A DNA stretch of 14,507 nucleotides from Oscillospiraceae bacterium UBA6370 (GTDB lineage: Bacteria > Bacillota > Clostridia > Oscillospirales > Oscillospiraceae), in NCBI GenBank assembly GCA_002437735.1, contig DJRC01000088.1:1-14507 (forward strand). The letters run 5' to 3'. The notes under the pieces were generated by a model, which saw only the letters and a program-made list of their open reading frames with translations, did no database searches and was not told the origin of the DNA. Shown piece by piece: positions 1 to 5,013 of the stretch (the first letter of the stretch is position 1; each line of letters opens with the position of its first letter). The position numbers and the translations under genes are program-made.

Positions 1-218
1 TCCATAGCCGCCATGTCCTCCGTGCCGTAAAGGTCGCTCACAGAGGCTTGCAAGACCTCTGTCAGCCGTTTCAACACGGCAGCGGTCGGTAAACACACAC
101 CGCGCTCAAAGCGGGACACCATGCCCACGTCCATGCGCGGGTCAATCATTTTCAGAAACTCCGACACCTGCGGTTGCGTCAGTCCAGCCGAAATACGGCG
201 TTCTTGCAGCTTGTTCAC
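1..218 (-). CDS. XRE-family helix-turn-helix regulator, N-terminal part (cut by left edge)
   Basis: Reading leftward from a GTG at 218, about 72 residues are visible before the window ends. The protein opens NKLQERRISAGLTQPQVSEF and continues with VSRFERGVCLPT and a final LYGTED. This is the usual layout of an XRE/Cro-type helix-turn-helix: a recognition helix around VSRFERG and the LPT turn before helix 4. A perfect AGGAGG lies six bases upstream of the GTG, and the GTG overlaps the stop of the preceding Lar-like gene (GTGA), so the two are probably translationally coupled. It would bind DNA as a regulator in the leftward phage operon. The target and the C-terminal part cannot be seen. Confidence 0.8.
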   Translation of the reverse strand, partial: MNKLQERRISAGLTQPQVSEFLKMIDPRMDVGMVSRFERGVCLPTAAVLKRLTEVLQASVSDLYGTEDMAAM

Positions 219-415
219 GGGACGCCTCCTTTCCGGCTCTGCCGGTTCCATATCGCAACGGCATTGTTCGGCTCTCCGTTGCTCGACGTCGTGTAGCCGC
301 AGCAGCGGCAGCGGACGTAATACTTGCCCGTGATGTTCACACTCTGCTTGCGTTCGCCGCCGAGCCTCCCACATTTCGGGCAAGGCTCAAGGTCTGCCAA
401 CTCTCGCCGTCTCAT
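215..415 (-). CDS. Lar-like small zinc-ribbon protein (restriction alleviation family)
   Basis: This is a 66-residue protein with two CxxC pairs (CPKCG at residues 12-16 and a second pair near CRCCG at 36-40), followed by the ending AVAIWNRQ. The pattern LxPCPxCG...V.CxxCG...A...WN.R is that of the Lar family, first known from a Rac prophage protein that modulates type I restriction. Phages carry many short relatives whose own activity is untested. The ATG at 415 has GAGG seven bases upstream. The gene starts one base after the stop of the PP-loop gene and overlaps the next regulator by 3 nt, so it sits inside a tight operon. Calling it a Lar-like zinc protein is fairly safe; an anti-restriction role is inference. 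Confidence 0.72.
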   Translation of the reverse strand: MRRRELADLEPCPKCGRLGGERKQSVNITGKYYVRCRCCGYTTSSNGEPNNAVAIWNRQSRKGGVP

Positions 416-416
416 A

Positions 417-1490
417 TCAGTACCTCACTCCAATGTAGTCGAGCACACGGCCATAGCCGAGGCCCTTTTCGTTTGGTTTCCACAGCCCGTCAGCTGGGTC
501 AAATTCTCCACCGCCGATGCAGAAGTCGTAGTGCTTTGGGTGCGTGTGCTTCATCCGCTCGAAGCGATTCTCGCCTTTTTCGAGATGCGCGCCAAAGGCG
601 CAGAACATACATCCGGCGCGCTGGCATCCGGTGCAATGCAGCGGGCAGTCCACCAGCGTCGCGTCGTAGTCATTTTCGCCGTCGCTGGCAACAATATCGC
701 CGTATACGCTGGCAATGGGGATTTGCCGATCTACGATAAAGTGCAGCACGTCCTGCTCCGTCCAGAAGCTCATGGGTTTGCTCATGGGGTGCTTCCCTTC
801 AAATGCGTTACAACCCGTGCGTTTCCATGTACTTTCGCGTTGCTTGCTTTCACATGCCATCGTTGCAGTAAGCGGTGCGCGCCCGCCACTCGATGCCGCA
901 TATTGCTTCATTGGTGCTTTTTTCATCACAGAGCAACAACGAGCAGAAATATTAAACGGCGCATCTACAAGAAACCACCACGTCCCGCCGGACACAAAAA
1001 TTGTTTTTTCTTCGCCTCGGAGCATCTTCGCCCGCGAGCAATCGGGATTATTCCGCGCGGCAAGTACATAGTCGCTTACACGCTTCGAAATGACGGGATA
1101 GCCGCACTTTGTCAACACCTGCCGAATGTTCATCTTCGGGCGCAAGCGGGCAAGGTTGATCGTCACGCGCGGAAACTCGCGGCGCAGCCATGCCGCGTAT
1201 TCGTCCACGAACCGCTGAAGTTCTGGATATTCCAGCCCCGTGTTGACAAAAACGAGGTTGAGCGGCCACGGTGGCGTCCGAAAATGCGCGAGCCAGTTGG
1301 CAACGAGGTAGGCCAGCACCGTGCTGTCCTTGCCGCCCGAAAAGCTCACATAGACCTTTCCGTCCCACGCTGTGTACCACTCTTCGATCTTGCCGTAGGT
1401 GATGATCTCCTTGTATTCGGTGTCGAGGGACATTAGTTCTTTGGCTTTCTCGGGCAAAAGCGGCGTGTTGGTGTAGCCCGAAAGGCTCAT
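417..1490 (-). CDS. Phosphoadenosine phosphosulfate (PAPS) reductase-family PP-loop protein, phage type
   Basis: This 357-residue protein has the ATP-pyrophosphatase PP-loop SGGKDST at residues 51-57, preceded by WDGKVYVSF. A Cys pair (CCSVMKKAP) lies at about 185-186. A C-terminal cysteine cluster follows at 282, 286, 289, 294 and 297 (CPLHCTGCQRAGCMFC), typical of the PAPS reductase/DndC superfamily found in Firmicute phages. Members activate a substrate with ATP or handle sulfur. The Cys cluster could hold an iron-sulfur centre or zinc. There is no DndB/D/E, sulfite reductase or sulfate permease nearby, so neither assimilatory sulfate reduction nor complete phosphorothioation can be claimed. 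TGGAGG lies seven bases before the ATG, and the start overlaps the upstream 3D gene by ATGA. The family call is firm; the phage function is unknown. Confidence 0.87.
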   Translation of the reverse strand: MSLSGYTNTPLLPEKAKELMSLDTEYKEIITYGKIEEWYTAWDGKVYVSFSGGKDSTVLAYLVANWLAHFRTPPWPLNLVFVNTGLEYPELQRFVDEYAAWLRREFPRVTINLARLRPKMNIRQVLTKCGYPVISKRVSDYVLAARNNPDCSRAKMLRGEEKTIFVSGGTWWFLVDAPFNISARCCSVMKKAPMKQYAASSGGRAPLTATMACESKQRESTWKRTGCNAFEGKHPMSKPMSFWTEQDVLHFIVDRQIPIASVYGDIVASDGENDYDATLVDCPLHCTGCQRAGCMFCAFGAHLEKGENRFERMKHTHPKHYDFCIGGGEFDPADGLWKPNEKGLGYGRVLDYIGVRY

Positions 1491-2011
1491 GTCCCCGCCT
1501 CCACATACACCATTGCGCTCTGCACGCCGAACGCGCGGGCGGCCTCGTGGCTGTCAAAGAACACGTCGATGCGGTTCTCCTTGATCGCGCCTCCGCAATC
1601 CTCGGCGGTGTAGGTATGTACCGTGCCGCCGGCGTAATAGAGCGTGACGGTCGAGCCGTAGGGGATCACGCGAGGGTCAACGGCAATCGTGCGGCCCTCG
1701 ACGGCGGTCGTGCCGGTCGCCGTGATGCCGTCGGTCTTGCCGCAGCAGATCACGCACGGGCAATAGGCGGTCAGCTTAAATTCGCCGAGCGATTCGCCGA
1801 GGTCGAGTTCCGCGCAGCCCTCCGCGGGCTTGTCCTCGCCCGGCAGCTTGTCCGCAATGACCGGCGGTTCGCCCTTGTACGGTTGGCCGGTGGTTTTGAC
1901 CGTCAGGGCTGCGATGATGATAAGCAGCACCGCGAGGAACAGGCAGACGGCGGCAATGTGCGCCGAAGTGTCGGCCTTGCGCTGCTCGCGGGTGCGGTGG
2001 TCGTGTCTCAT
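1487..2011 (-). CDS. Membrane-anchored 3D-domain protein
   Basis: From the ATG at 2011 this is 174 residues. A short charged N-terminus is followed by one membrane helix (about residues 19-40, AAVCLFLAVLLIIIAALTV), a linker, then a C-terminal 3D domain. The domain begins KLTAYCPC and carries the three aspartates of the family in AVDP, AEDCGGAI and ENRIDVFF. The 3D fold is the catalytic barrel also found in MltA-type lytic transglycosylases and Firmicute wall proteins such as YuiC, so an exported peptidoglycan-cleaving role is likely. I prefer ATG 2011, with GAGAGG eight bases upstream. An in-frame GTG at 2044 would add 11 residues, but its ribosome site lies in a stable hairpin. The end overlaps the PP-loop gene by 4 nt. 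Its place in an early phage operon rather than a lysis cassette is unusual. Confidence 0.85.
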   Translation of the reverse strand: MRHDHRTREQRKADTSAHIAAVCLFLAVLLIIIAALTVKTTGQPYKGEPPVIADKLPGEDKPAEGCAELDLGESLGEFKLTAYCPCVICCGKTDGITATGTTAVEGRTIAVDPRVIPYGSTVTLYYAGGTVHTYTAEDCGGAIKENRIDVFFDSHEAARAFGVQSAMVYVEAGT

Positions 2012-2046
2012 GTGGTGTTCCTCTCTTTCATCAGGCTTGTCCACCG

Positions 2047-2060
2047 CCGCCTTTCGGCGG
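2047..2060 (-). promoter_or_regulatory. GNRA-capped hairpin between the 40-residue gene and the 3D gene
   Basis: On the minus-strand transcript this reads CCGCC-GAAA-GGCGG, a five-pair GC stem closed by a GAAA tetraloop. It begins just after the stop of the small upstream gene (2062) and would bury the only purine-rich stretch before the GTG at 2044. That argues for ATG 2011 as the start of the 3D gene. There is no U tract, so it is not an intrinsic terminator. Confidence 0.5.
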
Positions 2061-2061
2061 G

Positions 2062-2184
2062 TCAGCCTTTCGCCTCCTCTTTTTCTTCTTCGCTCTTTTT
2101 CGTGATCTTGATCTCGGCGGTATAGCCGTATCGAGCGAGCGTCCTTTCGATCAGGAACAAATAGGCTTTTTCAAAACAATCCAT
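2062..2184 (-). CDS. Small hypothetical protein, 40 residues
   Basis: The frame runs from ATG 2184 to TGA 2062. It begins MDCFEKAYLFLIERTLARYG and ends in a Lys/Glu-rich tail (KKSEEEKEEAKG). GAGGAGG stands nine bases upstream of the ATG, a strong ribosome site for this strand, and the gene fits the spacing of the leftward operon. I do not recognise a family. The first half would form an amphipathic helix and the tail is highly charged. Small proteins of this kind are common in phage early operons; no function is proposed. The coding call rests on the ribosome site and operon position. Confidence 0.6.
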   Translation of the reverse strand: MDCFEKAYLFLIERTLARYGYTAEIKITKKSEEEKEEAKG

Positions 2185-2211
2185 TTTTCACGCCTCCTCG
2201 GTTAAAGATAT

Positions 2212-2230
2212 GCAGACAAAGCTTGTCTGC
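2212..2230. repeat. Perfect 8-3-8 palindrome over the small-RNA promoter
   Basis: The sequence GCAGACAAAGCTTGTCTGC has eight-base arms around a three-base centre. It contains AGACAA and TTGTCT, the half-sites of the switch operators at 3017 and 3264, but in the reverse order. Its right arm supplies the -35 element of the plus-strand promoter at 2223-2251, so a protein bound here should block that promoter. Whether the CI-like or Cro-like protein binds it is inference. Confidence 0.55.
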
Positions 2231-2251
2231 CTCCCGCGAATGTGCTATACT
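2223..2251 (+). promoter_or_regulatory. Promoter for a plus-strand small RNA
   Basis: TTGTCT (2223-2228) is separated by 17 bases from TATACT (2246-2251), which is preceded by TGC, giving an extended -10 box. The expected start of transcription is about A2258. It points against the surrounding leftward operon, and no credible plus-strand protein gene follows. Confidence 0.6.
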
Positions 2252-2257
2252 CTCCGC

Positions 2258-2324
2258 AGGAACATTTTTCGTTGTGGATTGATGTTCTGCCCCCGTCAGA
2301 TTGCCGTCTGGCGGGGATTTTCTT
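2258..2324 (+). ncRNA. Candidate small RNA, about 66 nt, opposite the leftward phage operon
   Basis: The promoter at 2223-2251 should start RNA at about 2258, and an intrinsic terminator ends it at about 2324. The RNA would contain a first stem, GAACAT (2260-2265) with ATGTTC (2282-2287) around a 16-nt loop, then the terminator stem. It lies in the 159-bp gap between the 3' end of the Rha gene and the 40-residue gene, where no protein gene is seen. It would be complementary to any leftward message reading from rha into the downstream genes, so a cis-antisense role or a phage regulatory RNA role is possible. I recognise no known RNA family. The promoter and terminator are visible; the function is inferred. 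Confidence 0.5.
2291..2324 (+). terminator. Intrinsic terminator of the plus-strand small RNA
   Basis: CCCCGTCAGA (2291-2300) pairs with TCTGGCGGGG (2307-2316) across the loop TTGCCG, and ATTTTCTT follows. In the plus-strand RNA all ten pairs form, one as G-U. In the minus strand that pair becomes a C-A mismatch and no U tract follows, so the element is built to stop plus-strand transcription. Confidence 0.7.
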
Positions 2325-2343
2325 AGGCTCCCATTGCTTGTTT

Positions 2344-2997
2344 TCATGCTCCCAGCCGCTTTACCCGCAACAGGGAATTTTTGATTTGCTGATAGCTCAT
2401 GCCAATGTCCAACAAAACCGAAATGCGGTTTTCCATACTTGCCACCGCCGCCAGCTCGTCCGCGTTCATGTAATCGCTTGCCGTCGCGTTCTTGTCTGCG
2501 CCGCGCTCCTTGCGAAGCTGCCGCGCCGTTCTGCCAAGCGCCGCGGTGTACGCGAGGTCGGTGTACTGGCTGTACTTAAACTGCTTGTGCGGGCTGTCCG
2601 GCAGGGCCTTGATCGCGTCCGTCATGCTGATGCGTAGCGGTTTTCGCTCCGCCTTGACCGCCCGAATGGTCATCAGCTCCTTACGCATGGCGAAGAACTG
2701 ACGGACAAGCTCTTTCTTGAACTCAATAACCGCAGGCGTGTTGCGGAGATACGTAAGAAGCAAAGTTGCCTGCTGCTCATTCAGCTTGTAGGCCTTCGTG
2801 TACTTCGTCCCACGACCACCGGCCTTGTTCACTGCGTCGATTTGAAATCGAAGCAGTCCAAATTCCTTGAAGTCCTTTTCGTGCTGCTGAATTAGTCTCG
2901 TCACCGTGTGATGCTGAACGCCCGCGCACTCCGCGATGACCTCCGAAGTCGTGAATGGCTCTTCCGTGTTCGGGGTCAGGTAAACCAGATTGTTCAT
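2344..2997 (-). CDS. rha: Rha-family phage regulatory protein
   Basis: This 217-residue protein opens MNNLVYLTPN, followed by EPFTTSEVIAECAGVQHHTV and then RGTKYTKAYKLNEQQATLLLTYLRNT. That is the N-terminal Rha domain (phage regulator, PF09669 type), with its winged-helix DNA-binding part in the first 100 residues. The family is named for a phage phi-80/P22 protein whose synthesis disturbs phage growth in hosts lacking integration host factor; most members are uncharacterised. The C-terminal half (about 115-217) is Lys/Arg-rich and lacks a domain I can name. AAGGAGG lies four bases before the ATG. The gene follows the Cro-like gene after 36 bp that contain one of the two identical operators, so it is probably an early gene under the lysogeny switch. 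Confidence 0.85.
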   Translation of the reverse strand: MNNLVYLTPNTEEPFTTSEVIAECAGVQHHTVTRLIQQHEKDFKEFGLLRFQIDAVNKAGGRGTKYTKAYKLNEQQATLLLTYLRNTPAVIEFKKELVRQFFAMRKELMTIRAVKAERKPLRISMTDAIKALPDSPHKQFKYSQYTDLAYTAALGRTARQLRKERGADKNATASDYMNADELAAVASMENRISVLLDIGMSYQQIKNSLLRVKRLGA

Positions 2998-3016
2998 GAT
3001 GCCTCCTTTTGCAGAC

Positions 3017-3033
3017 TTGTCTTTTTAAGACAA
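3017..3033. promoter_or_regulatory. Switch operator copy 1 (17-bp palindrome)
   Basis: TTGTCTTTTTAAGACAA has seven-base arms around TTT and is identical to the copy at 3264-3280. It lies between the Cro-like stop and the rha ribosome site, inside the early operon, where bound repressor could act as a roadblock. In mRNA it would also form a short hairpin. Confidence 0.65.
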
Positions 3034-3240
3034 TCACATGGCAAAAAAAACAGCGTCCACCTCGCCAGCGGTCATATGATAGCGCTCTTTAATTGCCGCA
3101 ATTTCATTCTGCCGGAACGATGTGCCATTTCCATTGATCTTCATGTTGAGGTTGGAAAGCGAAATTCCAAGAGCTTCAGCAAGTTTCTGCTGTGTGTCGC
3201 CATTTTTGACAAGGAAAGACTTGAATAAATCTTTGTCCAT
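3034..3240 (-). CDS. Cro-like XRE-family repressor
   Basis: This 68-residue protein is made almost entirely of one helix-turn-helix: TQQKLAEALGISLSNLNMKI at about residues 16-35, then NEIAAIKERYHMTAGEVDAVFF. The size and the divergent position opposite a larger XRE repressor are those of a Cro-type early regulator. AAGGAGG is eight bases before the ATG. Its promoter (3285-3312, minus strand) is strong and would start RNA at about 3278, inside operator copy 2. The protein probably competes with the CI-like repressor for the same palindromes and commits the phage to lytic growth. That role comes from context. Confidence 0.85.
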   Translation of the reverse strand: MDKDLFKSFLVKNGDTQQKLAEALGISLSNLNMKINGNGTSFRQNEIAAIKERYHMTAGEVDAVFFAM

Positions 3241-3263
3241 GTTCTACACCTCCTTTCGCTGTT

Positions 3264-3280
3264 TTGTCTTTTTAAGACAA
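3264..3280. promoter_or_regulatory. Switch operator copy 2 (17-bp palindrome)
   Basis: This is the same 17 bases as at 3017-3033. It covers the expected start point of the leftward early promoter (about 3278), a classic position for a phage repressor site that blocks the early genes in the lysogen. Confidence 0.7.
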
Positions 3281-3284
3281 TTCA

Positions 3285-3312
3285 ATGATACCACAAGTTT
3301 TTGTCTTGTCAA
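3285..3312 (-). promoter_or_regulatory. Leftward early (lytic) promoter
   Basis: On the minus strand TTGACA (3312 to 3307) and TATCAT (3290 to 3285) are 16 bases apart. The -35 is consensus. Transcription from about 3278 would give the Cro-like gene a short leader of about 38 nt and continue into rha and the rest of the leftward operon. Confidence 0.75.
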
Positions 3313-3317
3313 GAAAA
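3301..3317. promoter_or_regulatory. Imperfect third operator copy
   Basis: TTGTCTTGTCAAGAAAA matches the 17-bp palindrome in the left arm and in six of the seven bases of the right arm. It covers the -35 of the leftward promoter, and its centre is 37 bp from that of copy 2. It is probably a weaker operator. Confidence 0.5.
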
Positions 3318-3327
3318 AGTTTCTTGA
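3309..3327. repeat. 8-3-8 inverted repeat between the divergent promoters
   Basis: TCAAGAAA (3309-3316) and TTTCTTGA (3320-3327) are perfect inverted arms around AAG. The repeat touches the -35 boxes of both the leftward promoter (3307-3312) and the rightward promoter (3324-3329), so one bound dimer could affect both. Its half-site differs from that of the 17-bp palindromes and may serve the other switch protein. Confidence 0.5.
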
Positions 3328-3352
3328 TTTCTAAAAAAGAATTGGTTATAAT
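3324..3352 (+). promoter_or_regulatory. Rightward promoter for the CI-like repressor
   Basis: TTGATT (3324-3329) and a consensus TATAAT (3347-3352) are exactly 17 bases apart. Transcription would begin near 3359, about 24 nt before the repressor ATG. The -35 overlaps the inverted repeat at 3309-3327, which suggests autoregulation. Confidence 0.75.
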
Positions 3353-3382
3353 TGAGACAATCTTGATGAGTGAGGTTTGGAT

Positions 3383-3784
3383 ATGGCAACTACAGGAGAA
3401 CGCATTCGCGACGCAAGGAAGGCTCACGGAATGACGCAGAAAGACCTTGCTGATAAGGTCGGTGTAAAATTCTCCGCTATTCATAAATATGAAAATGGAT
3501 TGATTGTAAATCTAAAGCGAGATACAATCTCAGCACTGGCAAAGGCCCTCGAAGTATCTCCGGCGTGGTTGATGTGCGTTGATGATGATAAGGAAAAGGT
3601 AAACAGTGACCGTTTCTTTGAAAAGCCTCTTAATGAGCAGGACTTTCTGCTCTCTGTTTCTGAGGAGGAGATGCAACTCCTAACGTGCTATAGAAGTGCA
3701 TCGATTGATGATCGCGCTCTTGTTGAACTCGCTTTGCGGAAATACCGTGAAAACCCCGCACAGTCCGGCCGGACGGCAGGATAA
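3383..3784 (+). CDS. CI-like XRE-family phage repressor
   Basis: From ATG 3383 this is 133 residues. An N-terminal XRE helix-turn-helix (GERIRDARKAHGMTQKDLAD, then FSAIHKYENG and LAKALEVSPAWLM) occupies about residues 5-65, followed by a short helical C-terminal region. There is no LexA/S24 peptidase part, so induction by RecA-stimulated self-cleavage is not expected. GAGG lies seven bases before ATG 3383; a TTG at 3377 in the same frame has no proper spacing. It faces the Cro-like gene across a 142-bp switch and is probably the lysogenic repressor that binds the TTGTCT/AGACAA palindromes. Base composition is clearly AT-richer than the leftward genes. Confidence 0.85.
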   Translation: MATTGERIRDARKAHGMTQKDLADKVGVKFSAIHKYENGLIVNLKRDTISALAKALEVSPAWLMCVDDDKEKVNSDRFFEKPLNEQDFLLSVSEEEMQLLTCYRSASIDDRALVELALRKYRENPAQSGRTAG

Positions 3785-3810
3785 TCTATGTGGATTTTCG
3801 AAAAAATGAA

Positions 3811-3838
3811 AATGCCCCGCGTTAAAACACGGGGCATT
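3811..3838. terminator. Hairpin between the repressor and DUF3800 genes, possible terminator
   Basis: AATGCCCCG (3811-3819) pairs with CGGGGCATT (3830-3838) across ten bases. After the stem the plus strand reads GACAAG, with no U tract. The minus strand continues with TTTTCATTTTTT. As an intrinsic terminator it therefore works better against leftward RNA entering the switch, though it may weaken read-through from the repressor into the next gene. Confidence 0.5.
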
Positions 3839-3871
3839 GACAAGATAATATAAGAGATTGGGTGTGCTATT

Positions 3872-4729
3872 GTGAAAATCGATCCCAAAGAATATGATTA
3901 TGTCATGTATGTTGACGCATCGGGCGACGATGGTTTTAAATTTGACCACAATTCCTCTATTTGTTATGCAGCGGCTGCATTGCTGGTAAAGCAGGAGGAC
4001 ATAGCTCATAACCTTGACATTCTAAGTCAGATAAAAGCTATTCTCGGTTGTAAGCCAACAGATGAAATAAAGTATTCAAAAGTGCAACGGCACAAGCACG
4101 GCAAAGAAGCACTGGCTCTGCTTTCAAATATTCGTGGTAGGCTGTCCTGCCACATCGTTTTCAAAAAGGAGGTAGACGCGAGCCAGTATATCGGAAACAA
4201 AATAATGTCTGTCGTATGCCACTGTATGGCGCTTAATTCCCTTGATGCGTATTCTTTTTGTGATGGCGAAAAAATTTTGGTTTCCATAGATCGGATGAAG
4301 CAGACGGAAGAAGAGCCTATAAAGCAGATTTTAGATAATAATTCGGAAAAGAAGCCGCGTGGATTTGATGTTTCTGTTATATTTCGCGATTCAAAGGATG
4401 CAAATTTTCTTTTAATTCAGATCGCGGATTTACTTTGCGGCTCAATCCGAGAGCACTTTGAACAATACGAAACGCAGGAAGACATGGTATACTTTTCCCA
4501 AAAATGTCCTTTGTGTGTTAAACTGGTAGAAATTAAAAAGGCTCGTAGTCGCCCGCTTTGCCAAAAGGGGAAAAGCAGAACGGAAAAAATCATTTCCTCT
4601 CAGGCGTTTAAGCCTATTTATCCCCTCTTTCCTGTTAGGAAGGCCGCCGGAATGATCGATTACTTTTTTATGGAGCCTCCCTATATGATGGATAGGCACT
4701 TCTACATGATTTGTACAAGGAAAAAATAA
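3872..4729 (+). CDS. DUF3800 domain protein
   Basis: This 285-residue protein has the two diagnostic DUF3800 parts: an N-terminal strand with aspartate (YVDASGDDG, D15) and a later QIADLLCGSIREHFE segment (Q183, D186). The acidic residues suggest an RNase H-like nuclease fold, but no enzyme activity is established for the family as far as I know. Start is GTG 3872, with only a weak ribosome site. The gene lies between repressor and recombinase, where Firmicute phages often carry accessory genes expressed in the lysogen. It is AT-rich compared with the early operon and the chromosome, consistent with separate acquisition. A role in excluding other phages is plausible from position alone. Downstream is the rod-like element at 4730-4810. 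Confidence 0.82.
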   Translation: MKIDPKEYDYVMYVDASGDDGFKFDHNSSICYAAAALLVKQEDIAHNLDILSQIKAILGCKPTDEIKYSKVQRHKHGKEALALLSNIRGRLSCHIVFKKEVDASQYIGNKIMSVVCHCMALNSLDAYSFCDGEKILVSIDRMKQTEEEPIKQILDNNSEKKPRGFDVSVIFRDSKDANFLLIQIADLLCGSIREHFEQYETQEDMVYFSQKCPLCVKLVEIKKARSRPLCQKGKSRTEKIISSQAFKPIYPLFPVRKAAGMIDYFFMEPPYMMDRHFYMICTRKK

Positions 4730-4810
4730 AACAAGGCTGGAACCTTTCCTCCCAGATGTGCCTTACGGCTTTTGCACCCTGCCCCGATTGCGGAACGTTC
4801 CAGTCTCGTT
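4730..4810 (-). ncRNA. Rod-like imperfect palindrome, candidate structured RNA or large terminator
   Basis: The outer arms AACAAG-G-CTGGAAC (4730-4743) and GTTCCAG-T-CTCGTT (4797-4810) pair over 13 of 14 positions if wobble pairs are counted. Further short nested stems are possible inside (TTCC with GGAA, CAG with CTG, GTGC with GCAC). It begins on the base after the DUF3800 stop. On the minus strand the stem is followed by TTTTATTTTTT and an internal GCC-GTAA-GGC with a GNRA loop is possible, so I favour a leftward RNA ending near 4722. Strand and function are uncertain, and I recognise no RNA family. Confidence 0.4.
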
Positions 4811-4839
4811 AGTTAATAATATACACTTTTTGTACCCTT

Positions 4840-4869
4840 AATATACCATACGGCTTATATAAAAAACAA
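4840..4869 (-). promoter_or_regulatory. Possible leftward promoter for the rod-like element
   Basis: On the minus strand TTGTTT (4869 to 4864) is 18 bases from TATATT (4845 to 4840), which is preceded by TGG (extended -10). RNA would start near 4833 and run through the rod. The stretch is very AT-rich, so chance matches are likely. Confidence 0.3.
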
Positions 4870-4878
4870 TCACTAAGA

Positions 4879-4894
4879 TGCACAAATTTGTGCA
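4879..4894. repeat. Perfect 16-bp palindrome upstream of the recombinase
   Basis: TGCACAAATTTGTGCA is fully self-complementary. It lies about 120 bp before the recombinase start and just upstream of the likely -10 box at 4914-4919, a position suited to an operator controlling integration and excision. It is unrelated in sequence to the switch operators. Confidence 0.5.
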
Positions 4895-4910
4895 ACGCTT
4901 TTTCAGCTTT

Positions 4911-4919
4911 TGTTAGAAT
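4911..4919 (+). promoter_or_regulatory. Possible extended -10 promoter for the recombinase
   Basis: TGT-TAGAAT forms an extended -10 element. There is no good -35 at 17 bases (TGCAAC). RNA would start near 4926 and leave an untranslated leader of about 88 nt. The rest of this gap, 4926-5013, shows AT-rich sequence and no gene. Confidence 0.35.
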
Positions 4920-5013
4920 TTAAAGAAAGCGTATATGTAATCTATCATATATTTTCTTCCGCCAAATGAAGAATAAGCGCCTTTCTCCGCATCAATTGTA
5001 AAAGAGGTTTCCA

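Noticed and set aside
324..1436. A 370-codon open frame on the plus strand
   Set aside because: It is antisense to the PP-loop gene, whose motifs and coupled starts are convincing.
2242..2637. A plus-strand open frame that begins in the small-RNA promoter region
   Set aside because: It runs through the terminator hairpin and then opposite rha, and has no plausible ribosome site. The RNA interpretation fits better.
4740..4800. A T-box or c-di-GMP-like riboswitch, suggested by AGGGTGCAAAAGCC on the minus strand
   Set aside because: The T-box core continues GGNACCGCG and the c-di-GMP core needs other conserved stems; neither is present. No biosynthetic or tRNA synthetase gene follows.
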